Shown here: positions 8,528 to 19,691 of the stretch, piece after piece
Layout: each line of letters begins with the position of its first letter
How positions within the stretch are numbered: the first letter of the stretch is position 1
Origin: Rubrivivax sp.
Lineage (GTDB): Bacteria > Pseudomonadota > Gammaproteobacteria > Burkholderiales > Burkholderiaceae_C
Assembly: GCA_021298085.1 (NCBI GenBank)
Contig: JAJTDE010000023.1
Location: 1 to 41,244, forward strand
Direction: 5' to 3'
Length of the DNA stretch: 41,244 nucleotides
The notes under the pieces: generated by a model
Database searches by the model: none
The model's input: only the letters and a program-made list of their open reading frames with translations
Told to the model about the DNA's origin: nothing
Made by a program: the position numbers and the translations under genes

Positions 8528-8598
8528 CAAACAACAACGTGTCGTGCGGCCTTCGGGTCAGCGCGGCGCCGCAGCACAGCAACGGACGAGCTTGAGTC

Positions 8599-9790
<1,192 letters not shown>

Positions 9791-9874
9791 TTCGGTTCTC
9801 CAACGGTTGAAGTCACCAGCAGCGGTCGGTTCGCCGGCCGCTGCTGACGGGTTACCCATCACGAGGTTGATACC

Positions 9875-10345
9875 GTGAGCATCAATGCCACCCTCATCAT
9901 CCAGATGATCGTCTTTGCGATCCTGGTGTGGTTCACGATGCGTTTTGTCTGGCCGCCGATCATGGCCGCCCTGGACGAACGCGCGAAAAAAGTTGCCGAA
10001 GGCCTGAGCGCTGCCGACAAGGCCAAGGCTGACCTCGCCAGCGCCAACCAGCGTGTTGAGCAACAGCTCGCCGCGGCGCGCACCGACGCCCAGAAACGCC
10101 TGGCCGATGCCGAGCGCCTGGCCCAGCAGATGGTCGAAGATGCCAAGGGCCGCGCTTCCCAGGAAGCGGCCAAGATCGTCGACGCCGCCAAGGCCGAAGC
10201 GGCCCAGGAGTCCATCAAGGCCCGGGAAGCCCTGCGCGAGCAGGTGGCTGCGCTGGCCGTCAAGGGCGCCGAAGCCATCCTCAAGCGTGAAGTGAACGCC
10301 GGCGTCCACGCCGAGTTGCTGTCACGCCTGAAGACCGAGCTTTGA
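9875..10345 (+). CDS. atpF: F1Fo ATP synthase subunit b
   Basis: 156 residues: one N-terminal membrane helix (about 5-27, [20 protein letters not shown]) and a long charged Ala/Glu/Lys/Arg helix forming the peripheral stalk dimer. It starts with GTG at 9875, supported by a GAGG ribosome site 8 nt upstream and by the correct N-terminal length. Only one b-type gene is present, so the stalk is probably a homodimer. It lies between atpE and atpH as usual. Confidence 0.96.
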   Translation: MSINATLIIQMIVFAILVWFTMRFVWPPIMAALDERAKKVAEGLSAADKAKADLASANQRVEQQLAAARTDAQKRLADAERLAQQMVEDAKGRASQEAAKIVDAAKAEAAQESIKAREALREQVAALAVKGAEAILKREVNAGVHAELLSRLKTEL

Positions 10346-10375
10346 TCCCGCCACAGGCACCGGAGAGGTTTACCC

Positions 10376-10915
10376 ATGGCTGAGATCGCTACCATCGCAC
10401 GGCCCTACGCCGAAGCCCTGTTCAAGGCTGCCGGCGCGAACACGGCCGGCCTGCTGCAGGAAATCGGCGCGCTGTCGGCCGTTTCGGCAGACCCGGCGCT
10501 GCAGCAGTTTGCCGACAACCCCAAGGTCGAGGGCGCCACCGTCTTCAACGTGCTCAGCGATGTGCTCGGCCGCCAGGGCGTGGTACTGAGCCAGGCTGCG
10601 CAGAACTTCCTGAAGACCGTGCTGGACAACGGCCGGCTGGCCGCGCTGCCGGAGATCGCGCAGCAGTTCCAGGCCCTGGTCAATGCCCGCAGCGGTGTCT
10701 CTGACGCCACGGTGGAAAGCGCATTTCCGATTGACGCCGCGGCCTTGGCGGCGGTGGTTGCCACGCTGGAAACCCGGTTTGGGCGCAAGCTCAACCCCAC
10801 GGTGATCGTCAAGCCCGAGCTCATTGGCGGTATTCGCGTGGTGGTGGGCGACGAAGTCCTTGACACCTCAGTGGCAGCCCGGCTGCAGCAGATGCGCGCC
10901 GCACTGACCGCCTGA
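10376..10915 (+). CDS. atpH: F1Fo ATP synthase subunit delta
   Basis: 179 residues, normal length for the delta/OSCP subunit that attaches the peripheral stalk to the top of F1. The N-terminal [15 protein letters not shown] and the C-terminal [23 protein letters not shown] segments are the usual family signatures. A strong GGAGAGG ribosome site precedes the ATG. It is 30 nt after atpF and about 105 nt before atpA. Confidence 0.96.
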   Translation: MAEIATIARPYAEALFKAAGANTAGLLQEIGALSAVSADPALQQFADNPKVEGATVFNVLSDVLGRQGVVLSQAAQNFLKTVLDNGRLAALPEIAQQFQALVNARSGVSDATVESAFPIDAAALAAVVATLETRFGRKLNPTVIVKPELIGGIRVVVGDEVLDTSVAARLQQMRAALTA

Positions 10916-11020
10916 CCTCCGCAGAACACCACCGCACCATCGCACCCTCACGAGGCCGGCCCCGCAACACCCGATTTTTGCGCCTAACGATCCACGTTCA
11001 ACGCGCACCAGGAGCACAGC

Positions 11021-12574
11021 ATGCAACTCAACCCCGCAGAAATTTCCGAGCTGATCAAGAGCCGCATCGAAGGCCTGTCGGCCAGCGTTGACATCAAGAA
11101 CCAGGGCACCGTGGTCTCGGTGACGGACGGCATCGTCCGCGTGCACGGCCTGTCGGACGTGATGGCCGGCGAAATGCTGGAGTTTCCGCCCACCAAGAGC
11201 GGCCAGCCCACCTACGGCCTGGCGCTGAACCTCGAGCGCGACTCGGTGGGCTCGGTGATCTTGGGTGAGTACGAGCACATTTCCGAAGGCGACACCGTCA
11301 AGTGCACAGGCCGGATCCTGGAAGTGCCGGTGGGCCCTGAGCTGATCGGCCGCGTCGTCAACGCGCTGGGCCAGCCCATCGACGGCAAGGGCCCGATCAA
11401 CGCCAAGATGACGGACGTGATTGAGAAGGTCGCCCCGGGCGTGATCGCACGCAAGAGCGTGGACCAACCCGTGCAGACGGGTCTGAAGTCCATCGACTCC
11501 ATGGTGCCGATCGGGCGCGGCCAGCGCGAGCTGATCATCGGTGACCGCCAGACCGGCAAGACGGCCGTGGCCATCGACACCATCATCAACCAGAAGGGTC
11601 AGAACATGACCTGCGTGTACGTCGCGATCGGCCAGAAGGCTTCGTCGATCAAGAACGTCGTGCGCGCGCTCGAACAACACGGCGCGATGGACTACACCAT
11701 CGTCGTGGCCGCCTCGGCCTCCGAGTCGGCGGCCATGCAGTACGTGTCGGCCTACTCCGGTTGCACGATGGGCGAGTACTTCCGCGACCGCGGCCAAGAC
11801 GCCCTGATCATCTATGACGATCTGTCCAAGCAGGCCGTGGCCTACCGCCAGGTGTCGCTGCTGCTGCGCCGCCCGCCGGGCCGCGAAGCCTTCCCTGGCG
11901 ACGTGTTCTATCTCCACAGCCGCCTGCTGGAGCGCGCGGCCCGCGTGAACGCCGACTACGTCGAAGCCTTCACCAAGGGTGAGGTCAAGGGCAAGACCGG
12001 TTCGCTGACCGCGCTGCCCATCATCGAAACCCAGGCGGGTGACGTGTCTGCCTTCGTGCCGACCAACGTGATCTCGATCACCGACGGCCAGATCTTCCTG
12101 GAGACCTCGCTGTTCAACGCCGGCATCCGCCCCGCCATCAACGCCGGTATCTCGGTGTCGCGGGTCGGTGGCGCTGCGCAGACCAAGCTGATCAAAAGCC
12201 TGTCCGGCGGCATCCGTACCGACCTGGCCCAGTACCGCGAGCTGGCCGCCTTTGCGCAGTTCGCCTCTGACCTGGATGCGGCCACCCGCAAGCAGCTGGA
12301 CCGCGGTGCCCGCGTGACCGAACTGCTGAAGCAGCCGCAGTACAGCCCGCTGTCGATCAGCCTGATGGGCGCCACGCTGTTTGCCGTGAACAAGGGCTTC
12401 CTGGACGACATCGACGTCAAGAAGGTGCTGCCTTTTGAACACGGCCTGCACCAGCACCTGAAGTCCAGCCATGCCGCCCTGTTGGCCAAGCTGGAAAAGG
12501 ACAAGGCGATGGACAAGGACGCCGAAGCCGAGCTGACGAACGCCATCACCGCGTTCAAGAAGAGCTTTGCCTGA
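11021..12574 (+). CDS. atpA: F1Fo ATP synthase subunit alpha
   Basis: 517 residues, full length. It is the non-catalytic nucleotide-binding subunit of the F1 hexamer. The P-loop GDRQTGKT is at residues 174-181, and the alpha-subunit signature [17 protein letters not shown] is present. The N-terminal [14 protein letters not shown] is typical. AGGAG lies just upstream of the ATG. Nothing unusual is seen. Confidence 0.98.
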   Translation: MQLNPAEISELIKSRIEGLSASVDIKNQGTVVSVTDGIVRVHGLSDVMAGEMLEFPPTKSGQPTYGLALNLERDSVGSVILGEYEHISEGDTVKCTGRILEVPVGPELIGRVVNALGQPIDGKGPINAKMTDVIEKVAPGVIARKSVDQPVQTGLKSIDSMVPIGRGQRELIIGDRQTGKTAVAIDTIINQKGQNMTCVYVAIGQKASSIKNVVRALEQHGAMDYTIVVAASASESAAMQYVSAYSGCTMGEYFRDRGQDALIIYDDLSKQAVAYRQVSLLLRRPPGREAFPGDVFYLHSRLLERAARVNADYVEAFTKGEVKGKTGSLTALPIIETQAGDVSAFVPTNVISITDGQIFLETSLFNAGIRPAINAGISVSRVGGAAQTKLIKSLSGGIRTDLAQYRELAAFAQFASDLDAATRKQLDRGARVTELLKQPQYSPLSISLMGATLFAVNKGFLDDIDVKKVLPFEHGLHQHLKSSHAALLAKLEKDKAMDKDAEAELTNAITAFKKSFA

Positions 12575-12605
12575 CGTCTCTGACCTCTGACCAGGAGCAA
12601 CTGCC

Positions 12606-13493
12606 ATGGCAGTCGGCAAGGAAATACGCGGCAAGATCAGCTCGGTGCAAAACACCCGGAAGATCACCAAGGCCATGGAAATGGTCGCCGCCAGCAAGAT
12701 GCGCAAGGCGCAGGAACGGATGCGCCAGGCGCGCCCGTATGCAGACAAGATCCGCAACATCACGGCCAACCTGTCCGGCGCCAACCCGGAGTACCGCAGC
12801 GCCTACATGCGCAAGGTCGAGGGCGCTGAAAAGCGCGTCGGCTTCATCGTGGTCACCACCGACAAGGGTTTGTGCGGTGGCTTGAATACCAACATCCTTC
12901 GCGCGGTCACTGCCAAGATGAAGGACGTGCAGACCGTTGGCGGCAGCGTCGAGGTGGTGGCCATCGGCAACAAGGGCTTCGGCTTCATGAACCGGATCGG
13001 CGCCAAGGTGACCAGTCACGCGGTCCAGCTGGGCGACACTCCGCAGCTGGAAAAGCTGATCGGCCCTGTCAAGGTGATGCTGGACGCCTTTGTCGACGGC
13101 AAGCTCGATGCGGTCTACCTCTGCTACACGAAGTTCATCAACACGATGAAGCAGGAGCCGCTGGTTGAGCCTCTGCTGCCGCTGGCCGATGCCCGCCTGG
13201 CCCAGACGGCTGCGGAGAAGTCGGCCTACGGCTGGGACTACATCTATGAACCCGATGCGCCCAGTGTCATCGATGACCTGCTCAAGCGCTACATCGAGGC
13301 CTTGGTCTACCAGGCACTGACCGAGAACATGGCCAGCGAGCAGAGTGCCCGCATGGTGGCCATGAAGGCCGCAACCGACAACGCCGGCACGCTGATCAAC
13401 GAACTGAAGCTCGTCTACAACAAGACGCGCCAGGCGGCGATCACCAAGGAACTGTCCGAGATCGTCAGCGGCGCTGCCGCCATCTCTGGCTGA
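12606..13493 (+). CDS. atpG: F1Fo ATP synthase subunit gamma
   Basis: 295 residues, the central rotary shaft. Both ends carry the conserved helices: N-terminal [23 protein letters not shown] and a C-terminal segment with [23 protein letters not shown]. The DKGLCGGLN motif lies near residue 85. The ribosome site CAGGAG precedes the ATG. It is 31 nt after atpA, in canonical order. Confidence 0.97.
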   Translation: MAVGKEIRGKISSVQNTRKITKAMEMVAASKMRKAQERMRQARPYADKIRNITANLSGANPEYRSAYMRKVEGAEKRVGFIVVTTDKGLCGGLNTNILRAVTAKMKDVQTVGGSVEVVAIGNKGFGFMNRIGAKVTSHAVQLGDTPQLEKLIGPVKVMLDAFVDGKLDAVYLCYTKFINTMKQEPLVEPLLPLADARLAQTAAEKSAYGWDYIYEPDAPSVIDDLLKRYIEALVYQALTENMASEQSARMVAMKAATDNAGTLINELKLVYNKTRQAAITKELSEIVSGAAAISG

Positions 13494-13529
13494 CCGCCGA
13501 ACGCCGCAACACCACACGCACACGTTTAG

Positions 13530-14963
<1,434 letters not shown>

Positions 14964-14974
14964 GGATTCACGCC

Positions 14975-15391
14975 ATGGCCACCATTCATGTTGATGTTGT
15001 CAGCGCCGAGGAGAGCATCTTCTCGGGCGAGGCCAAGTTTGTGGCCCTTCCTGGGGAAAACGGCGAGCTGGGCATCCTGCCCCGCCACACGCCCTTGATC
15101 ACCCGCATCAAGCCAGGCGCGGTGCGCATCCAGCGCGCCGACAACGGCCAGGAAGAGTTTGTCTTTGTCGCCGGCGGCATCCTGGAAGTGCAGCCAGGCA
15201 CGGTCACTGTGCTGGCCGACACCGCCATCCGCGGCCATGACCTCGACGAAGCCAAGGCCAACGAGGCCAAGAAGCTGGCCGAGGAAGCGATGAAAAACGC
15301 CAAGAGCGACATCGACCTGGCCAGGGCGCAGAGTGAATTTGCGACCATGGCCGCCCAGTTGGCGGCCATCCAGAAGCTGCGCCGCAAGTAA
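14975..15391 (+). CDS. atpC: F1Fo ATP synthase subunit epsilon
   Basis: 138 residues, last gene of the operon, 11 nt after atpD with an AAGGA site. It has the N-terminal beta-sandwich ([29 protein letters not shown]) and a C-terminal helical hairpin rich in Ala, Lys and Glu, which in other bacteria inhibits ATP hydrolysis. The full C-terminal domain is present, so inhibitory control is possible. Confidence 0.96.
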   Translation: MATIHVDVVSAEESIFSGEAKFVALPGENGELGILPRHTPLITRIKPGAVRIQRADNGQEEFVFVAGGILEVQPGTVTVLADTAIRGHDLDEAKANEAKKLAEEAMKNAKSDIDLARAQSEFATMAAQLAAIQKLRRK

Positions 15392-15492
15392 GTCTGTTGC
15401 GAATTCTGCTGTGCCGGCCCTGCCCAAGGGTTGGCGCCAGCCGATGCCGGCGCGAGCATTTCTGCCGCGACCGAGTCAGCCACCCGCACCAC

Positions 15493-15507
15493 CCCGCATC
15501 AGGCGGG
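15493..15507. terminator. Hairpin between convergent atpC and TPM gene
   Basis: CCCGC and GCGGG form a perfect 5-bp stem with a 5-nt loop between the end of atpC and the end of the leftward TPM gene. There is no T-run on either strand. It may be a weak two-way terminator; the rest of the 118-nt gap shows nothing clearer. Confidence 0.25.
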
Positions 15508-15509
15508 TC

Positions 15510-16016
15510 TCAGAGCACCAGCGGCCTGTCCGGCAGCTCGTTGGTGTCGGCCGTTCCCGGCGCGCGCGGGTAGTGGCGCGTCAACAGGGTGTCCACCGTC
15601 TGGATGGCGCCCAAGAGCCCCTCGTCAGCACGGCCTGCACGAAACGCGTCGCGCAGGGTGCCCACCATGGATGTCCAGGTCCCGGCCGTCACCTTCTGCG
15701 CCAGGCCACGGTCAGCCACCACCTCGATCGCGTGCTCCGCCAGCAGAACGTAGATCAGCACACCGTTGTTGTCGTCGGTGTCCCACACCCGCAGCTTTCC
15801 AAACAGGGACACCGCACGGTCACGAGGTGTTGACTGCCGAAGCAGATAGCTCAACGGCAGGCCCGCTTCCACCACGACCCGAATCTCGCCACGGTGGCGA
15901 GACTCACTGTCGACGATGGCCCGTTGAATCCGGTCCAGACCATCACCGTGCAGCACCCGCCGAGCGTCGGTCTCATCCCACCAGCGGTGCTTGAGCAGGC
16001 GCAGCCAGCGGTTCAT
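15510..16016 (-). CDS. TPM-domain protein, short form
   Basis: 168 residues carrying a TPM fold (repair/phosphatase-like domain of unknown exact role). Visible parts are IQRAIVDSESRHRGEIRVVVEAGLP, the acid-rich WDTDDNNGVLIYVLL strand, and IEVVADRGLAQKV. No signal peptide or clear membrane helix is seen, so it is likely cytoplasmic or peripheral. The ATG at 16016 has an excellent GGAGGGG site 7 nt upstream and overlaps the stop of the preceding gene (TGATG). It is the third gene of a lemA-TPM-TPM operon. This trio is common in proteobacteria, but its function is not firmly known. Confidence 0.8.
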   Translation of the reverse strand: MNRWLRLLKHRWWDETDARRVLHGDGLDRIQRAIVDSESRHRGEIRVVVEAGLPLSYLLRQSTPRDRAVSLFGKLRVWDTDDNNGVLIYVLLAEHAIEVVADRGLAQKVTAGTWTSMVGTLRDAFRAGRADEGLLGAIQTVDTLLTRHYPRAPGTADTNELPDRPLVL

Positions 16017-16984
16017 CACCAATCCCCTCCGGCGCCACCGCCACCAAAGTCCCCGCCGCCTCCGGAACTGAAGCCGCCGAAGCCGCTGCTGTCAGAACCC
16101 CCACCCCAACCACCCCCAAATCCACCCGTGCCGCCGCCCCAGACCACCGGGCCGGCCGCGCGCCCCCGTCGGCTGGGGCCACCTTGCGGCAGAGAACGGC
16201 CGGCCCGCTGCAGCACCGCGCCCACCCCCAGCACGCCCACCACCAGCAAGGCCACAAAACCGGCCACGACACCCAGCCACACGCTGCCAGTGAACAGCCA
16301 ACCCAGGCCACCGCTGGCGCCCGCCGTCAACACCGAGCCCAGCCGGCGCCCAAACACCGAGGTCAGCACCATGCTGATCATCGGCACCACCACAAACAGG
16401 AAAATCGCCGCCTGTTCCCACCAGCCTGCCGACGCCCATGCACCGCCCGCTGGCTGAGGAGCGGGTGCAGCAGCCGGAAGGCCCTCGCCCCGGATGCGCT
16501 GCATCAGCGCCTCCACGCCCGCCTGCAGACCGCCAGCAAAATCACCCCGCCGAAAGGCTGGGCTGACGATGTCCTTGACGATGGCGCGCGCCGCCAGATC
16601 CGGTACTGCACCCTCCAGCGCCTTGGCGGTGGCGATCCACACCTTCCTGTCGTCCTTGGCGACAACGATCAGCAGCCCATCACCCACCTCTCGCCGGCCC
16701 AGCTTCCAGACATCACCGACACGCTGCGCAAAGCTGGCGATGTCCTCCGGTGCAGTGCTGGGCACCAGCAGCACCGCCATCTGCGTCCCGCGTTCCGCCT
16801 CAAATGCGGCCAACTGGGCCTCCAGCGAGGCCCGCTGCGCCGGGGTCAGTACCCCTGCCTGGTCGACAACCCGGGCGCTGGCCGCCGGAACGGGCGCCAG
16901 ATCCTGGGCATGGACGGGCAGCGCCAGGCAGGCCAAGGCCGCCCAACAGAGCCCGCTGAACCAGGCCAACAGGCGGTGTCGCAC
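16016..16984 (-). CDS. TPM-domain membrane protein (YgcG family)
   Basis: 322 residues from a GTG start. It has a signal peptide (cleavage near PVHAQ), then an extracytoplasmic TPM domain (about 30-165, with VVDQAGVLTPAQRASLEAQL and GDGLLIVVAKDDRKVWIAT). Two hydrophobic segments follow (IFLFVVVPMISMVLTSVFG and GVVAGFVALLVVGVLGVG). A long Gly/Ser-rich tail ends in GGGGAGGDW, a hallmark of this family. The GTG at 16984 follows lemA by 7 nt with a GAGG site; a longer ATG form would overlap lemA by about 60 nt and lack a signal at its N-terminus. LemA/TPM partners are linked to envelope stress in other bacteria. Confidence 0.85.
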   Translation of the reverse strand: MRHRLLAWFSGLCWAALACLALPVHAQDLAPVPAASARVVDQAGVLTPAQRASLEAQLAAFEAERGTQMAVLLVPSTAPEDIASFAQRVGDVWKLGRREVGDGLLIVVAKDDRKVWIATAKALEGAVPDLAARAIVKDIVSPAFRRGDFAGGLQAGVEALMQRIRGEGLPAAAPAPQPAGGAWASAGWWEQAAIFLFVVVPMISMVLTSVFGRRLGSVLTAGASGGLGWLFTGSVWLGVVAGFVALLVVGVLGVGAVLQRAGRSLPQGGPSRRGRAAGPVVWGGGTGGFGGGWGGGSDSSGFGGFSSGGGGDFGGGGAGGDW

Positions 16985-16991
16985 TGGGGCC

Positions 16992-17642
16992 TCAGCGCGC
17001 GGCTGACGCGGCCGGCGCCGCCGGCAGGGACGGTGCTGGCGCAGCCGGCGCACCGAAGTTCACACTGGGCGGCTTGCTGATGGTGGCCTCGTTCTCCACC
17101 GTGAAGCTCGGCTTCACGTCGTAGCCGAAGAATTTCGCCGTCATCACCGTGGGGAACTGCCGCGCCAGCACGTTGTAGTCCTTCACCGACTTGATGTAGC
17201 GGTTGCGGGCCACGGTGATGCGGTTTTCCGTGCCTTCCAGCTGGACCCGCAGATCCTGGAAGGCCTGATTGGCCTTCAGGTTCGGGTACTGCTCCGACAC
17301 CACCAGCAACCGGCTCAGGGCACCCGTGAGCTCGCCCTGAGCCTGCTGGAAGCGTGAAAAGGCTTCCGGGTTGTTGAGCGTCTCCGGGGTCACCTGCACC
17401 GAGCTCGCCTTGGCGCGCGCCTCGATCACACGGGTCAACGTCTCCTGCTCGAAGCCAGCCTCGCCCTTGACGGTGTTGACCAGGTTGGGGATGAGGTCCG
17501 CCCTGCGCTGATACTGGTTGAGTACCTCGCTCCACGAGGCCTTGACCTCTTCGTCCAGACGCTGGAAATCGTTGTAGCCGCAACCGCCGAGAAACAGTGA
17601 CAGCACCAGCACGGCCCACAGCCGCCGACCCCGATTGAACAT
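16992..17642 (-). CDS. lemA: LemA family lipoprotein
   Basis: 216 residues. A hydrophobic N-terminus ends in lipobox LGGC (Cys21), followed by the characteristic LemA helical domain (YNDFQRLDEEVKASWSEVLN, RRADLIPNLVNTVKG, FQQAQGELTGALSRLLVVSEQYPNL). The C-terminal tail is Ala/Pro-rich. It is the first gene of the leftward TPM operon, with a 156-nt gap to the divergent YkvA-like gene. LemA proteins are widespread; the molecular role is unresolved. Confidence 0.9.
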   Translation of the reverse strand: MFNRGRRLWAVLVLSLFLGGCGYNDFQRLDEEVKASWSEVLNQYQRRADLIPNLVNTVKGEAGFEQETLTRVIEARAKASSVQVTPETLNNPEAFSRFQQAQGELTGALSRLLVVSEQYPNLKANQAFQDLRVQLEGTENRITVARNRYIKSVKDYNVLARQFPTVMTAKFFGYDVKPSFTVENEATISKPPSVNFGAPAAPAPSLPAAPAASAAR

Positions 17643-17798
17643 GAGGCACCCTCCGACGAGACAAGTTCACTGGGCGGGCCTGACAACCGCGGCCACCCTG
17701 GCTCCGACTGTAACGCCGCAGGCCTGCCCCTTGAAACTCGCGTGGCCTGCCACAGATGGTGAGCACCGGCGCGTGTCTGCGCCAGCAAGGGGTCTGAC

Positions 17799-18074
17799 AT
17801 GGCAGCGTGGAAACGGATCTCGGTCTTGTGGACGGTGGTAAGGGGCGATGCGCGTCTGCTGTGGCGTGCCTTGCGGCACCCTGGAGCGCCGGCTTGGCTG
17901 AAGTGGGGCACGGCCCTGCTCGTGCTTTACCTGGTCTCCCCCGTAGACTTGCTGCCCGACGCGCTGCCGATACTGGGCGTACTGGACGACCTGGTCGTGA
18001 TCCCGATGGTGCTGCACGCCATGCTCAAGCGTTTGCCGGCACACATCCGGCGCGACATCCAGCATCCGGTCTAG
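17799..18074 (+). CDS. YkvA/DUF1232-family small membrane protein
   Basis: 91 residues. The core PAWLKWGTALLVLYLVSPVDLLPDALPILGVLDDLVVIP is the standard DUF1232 motif (SPxDLxPD, DD). It includes one or two hydrophobic helices and a basic C-terminus. No function is established for the family. It is divergent from lemA, and the following 187 nt to hemE hold no recognisable gene. Confidence 0.85.
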   Translation: MAAWKRISVLWTVVRGDARLLWRALRHPGAPAWLKWGTALLVLYLVSPVDLLPDALPILGVLDDLVVIPMVLHAMLKRLPAHIRRDIQHPV

Positions 18075-18261
18075 TGGTCTGGCCGCCCGGACATGAGTGA
18101 GAAAGCGGGCGCTGTTGTCGTGGGGAGGCTCTCACGCCCCGGCCGCCAGCCGCGTTCTCACGCGGCGTGCGGACAACACGCATCATGGGTTGGCTGGGGC
18201 GCATGGAGCGGCTTTGCGTAAACACGGCGTTACACCGCGTACAGGCCCCGGATAATGGGGC

Positions 18262-19350
18262 ATGACTTCCACGCTCATCAACGACTGCTTCCTGCGCGCC
18301 TGCCGGCGCGAGCCCACGCCCCACACCCCCGTCTGGCTCATGCGCCAGGCGGGCCGCTACTTGCCAGAGTACCGCGCCACGCGCGACAAGGCTGGCAGCT
18401 TCATGGGCCTGGCCACGAACGCCGACTTCGCCACGGAAGTCACCCTGCAGCCCCTCGACCGATACCCACTGGATGCCGCCATCCTTTTCTCGGACATCCT
18501 GACGGTGCCCGATGCGATGGGCCTGGGCCTGAGCTTTGCCACGGGGGAAGGGCCCAAGTTCGAGAAGGTGCTGCGCGACGAGGCCTCCATCCAGGCGCTG
18601 CAGGTCCCTGACCTGAACCGGCTGCGCTATGTCTTTGACGCCGTCACATCCATCCGCCGTGCGCTCCACGGGCGCGTGCCCTTGATTGGCTTCTCCGGGA
18701 GCCCCTGGACGCTGGCGTGTTACATGGTGGAAGGCGGTGGCTCTGACGACTACCGCCATGTCAAGACCCTGATGTACAGCCGTCCCGACCTGATGCACCG
18801 CATCCTGGACATCAACGCACAGGCCGTGGCTGCCTACCTGAACGCGCAGATCGACGCCGGCGCTCAGGCCGTGATGCTGTTCGACTCCTGGGGCGGCGTG
18901 CTGGCCGATGGTGCCTTCCAGCGCTTCAGCCTGGACTACACCCGCAAGGTCACGGCGCTGTTGAAACGACAGCACGACGGCCAATCGATCCCTGTGATCG
19001 TCTTCACCAAGGGTGGCGGCCAGTGGCTGGAAGAAATTGCCGACAGCGGCGCCGACGTGGTGGGCCTTGACTGGACCACCGACATCGCCAAGGCGCGCCA
19101 GCGCGTGGGCAGCCGTGTGGCGCTCCAGGGCAACCTGGACCCGTTTGTCTTGATGGCACCGCCTGAGGTCGTGGCTCGCGAGGCCGCGGCGGTGGTCGAC
19201 CGCTTCGGCCCGCCGCAGCGACCCGACGGCACCTGGGATGGCCACATCTTCAACCTCGGGCACGGCATCAGCCTGCACACGCCGCCGGAAAGTGTCACAG
19301 CCCTGGTCGATGCGGTGCACCAACGCAGCGCGCAGCTGCGCAAGCCCTGA
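18262..19350 (+). CDS. hemE: Uroporphyrinogen decarboxylase
   Basis: 362 residues, full length. The enzyme removes four acetate carboxyls from uroporphyrinogen III to give coproporphyrinogen III in heme synthesis. Both family signatures are clear: [16 protein letters not shown] near the N-terminus and [19 protein letters not shown] mid-protein. The catalytic-Asp segment [15 protein letters not shown] and the C-terminal FNLGHGI are also present. A GATAAT element lies only 5 nt before the ATG and no proper ribosome site is visible, so a leaderless or very short-leader transcript is possible. Confidence 0.97.
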   Translation: MTSTLINDCFLRACRREPTPHTPVWLMRQAGRYLPEYRATRDKAGSFMGLATNADFATEVTLQPLDRYPLDAAILFSDILTVPDAMGLGLSFATGEGPKFEKVLRDEASIQALQVPDLNRLRYVFDAVTSIRRALHGRVPLIGFSGSPWTLACYMVEGGGSDDYRHVKTLMYSRPDLMHRILDINAQAVAAYLNAQIDAGAQAVMLFDSWGGVLADGAFQRFSLDYTRKVTALLKRQHDGQSIPVIVFTKGGGQWLEEIADSGADVVGLDWTTDIAKARQRVGSRVALQGNLDPFVLMAPPEVVAREAAAVVDRFGPPQRPDGTWDGHIFNLGHGISLHTPPESVTALVDAVHQRSAQLRKP

Positions 19351-19392
19351 AATGGCGGACTTTTCACGGTGAGTGAGCACTCAGATTCGAAC

Positions 19393-19603
19393 TTATCCCC
19401 AAATTGGCTGCAGGAGCCCTTGTCAGCGTCTCTGACCAAACGTGACCGTTTTAAAACGCCTCGGGATCGCTAACCTGTTGATTTCATTCAAAAACAGAGG
19501 TTGCTGGAAAAACGGGCAATCCAAGCCCAGCCCTGATGAATCAAGGGCTTGGCGCGTCCGCCCCTACTTCATCCACAAAGTTATCCACAGCTTTGGTGGA
19601 TAG
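19393..19603. promoter_or_regulatory. Cluster of DnaA-box-like sites upstream of priA
   Basis: A perfect consensus TTATCCACA lies at 19581-19589. One-mismatch sites are at 19393-19401 (TTATCCCCA) and 19569-19577 (TCATCCACA). A two-mismatch site lies on the other strand at 19595-19603. Three of them fall within 35 nt. This may be a DnaA-responsive control element for priA or a DnaA-titrating or origin-related site; ATP synthase operons often lie near the origin in this group. Confidence 0.45.
19521..19552. repeat. Inverted repeat between hemE and priA
   Basis: CCAAGCCC (19521-19528) and GGGCTTGG (19545-19552) are a perfect 8-bp inverted repeat. The centre can fold alternatively as AGCCCTGAT / ATCAAGGGCT with a 2-nt loop and one bulge. 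There is no T-run after either stem. It could be a Rho-assisted hemE terminator or a control hairpin. Confidence 0.4.
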
Positions 19604-19691
19604 CCCAAAAACCCCTGAAAGATCAATACCTTGGCGTGCTTTCTTCACACTTCATGAAGCATGTCAGAGCAGTCTACCCGGCAGTTGCCGC

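Larger units (their letters stand above)
19351..19691. other. AT-richer non-coding gap between hemE and priA
   Basis: About 340 nt without a convincing gene. It is clearly less GC-rich than its surroundings, with homopolymer runs (TTTTAAAA, AAAAACAG, GGAAAAACGG). It contains the DnaA-box-like sites and the inverted repeat listed separately. An open frame extends priA upstream through it, but the composition and the lack of PriA-like residues argue that it is not translated. Confidence 0.6.

Noticed and set aside
16016..16140. Tandem repeat region or mobile element at the Gly-rich end of the TPM protein
   Set aside because: The GGC/GGT-rich DNA only encodes the Gly/Ser tail that is standard for this protein family.
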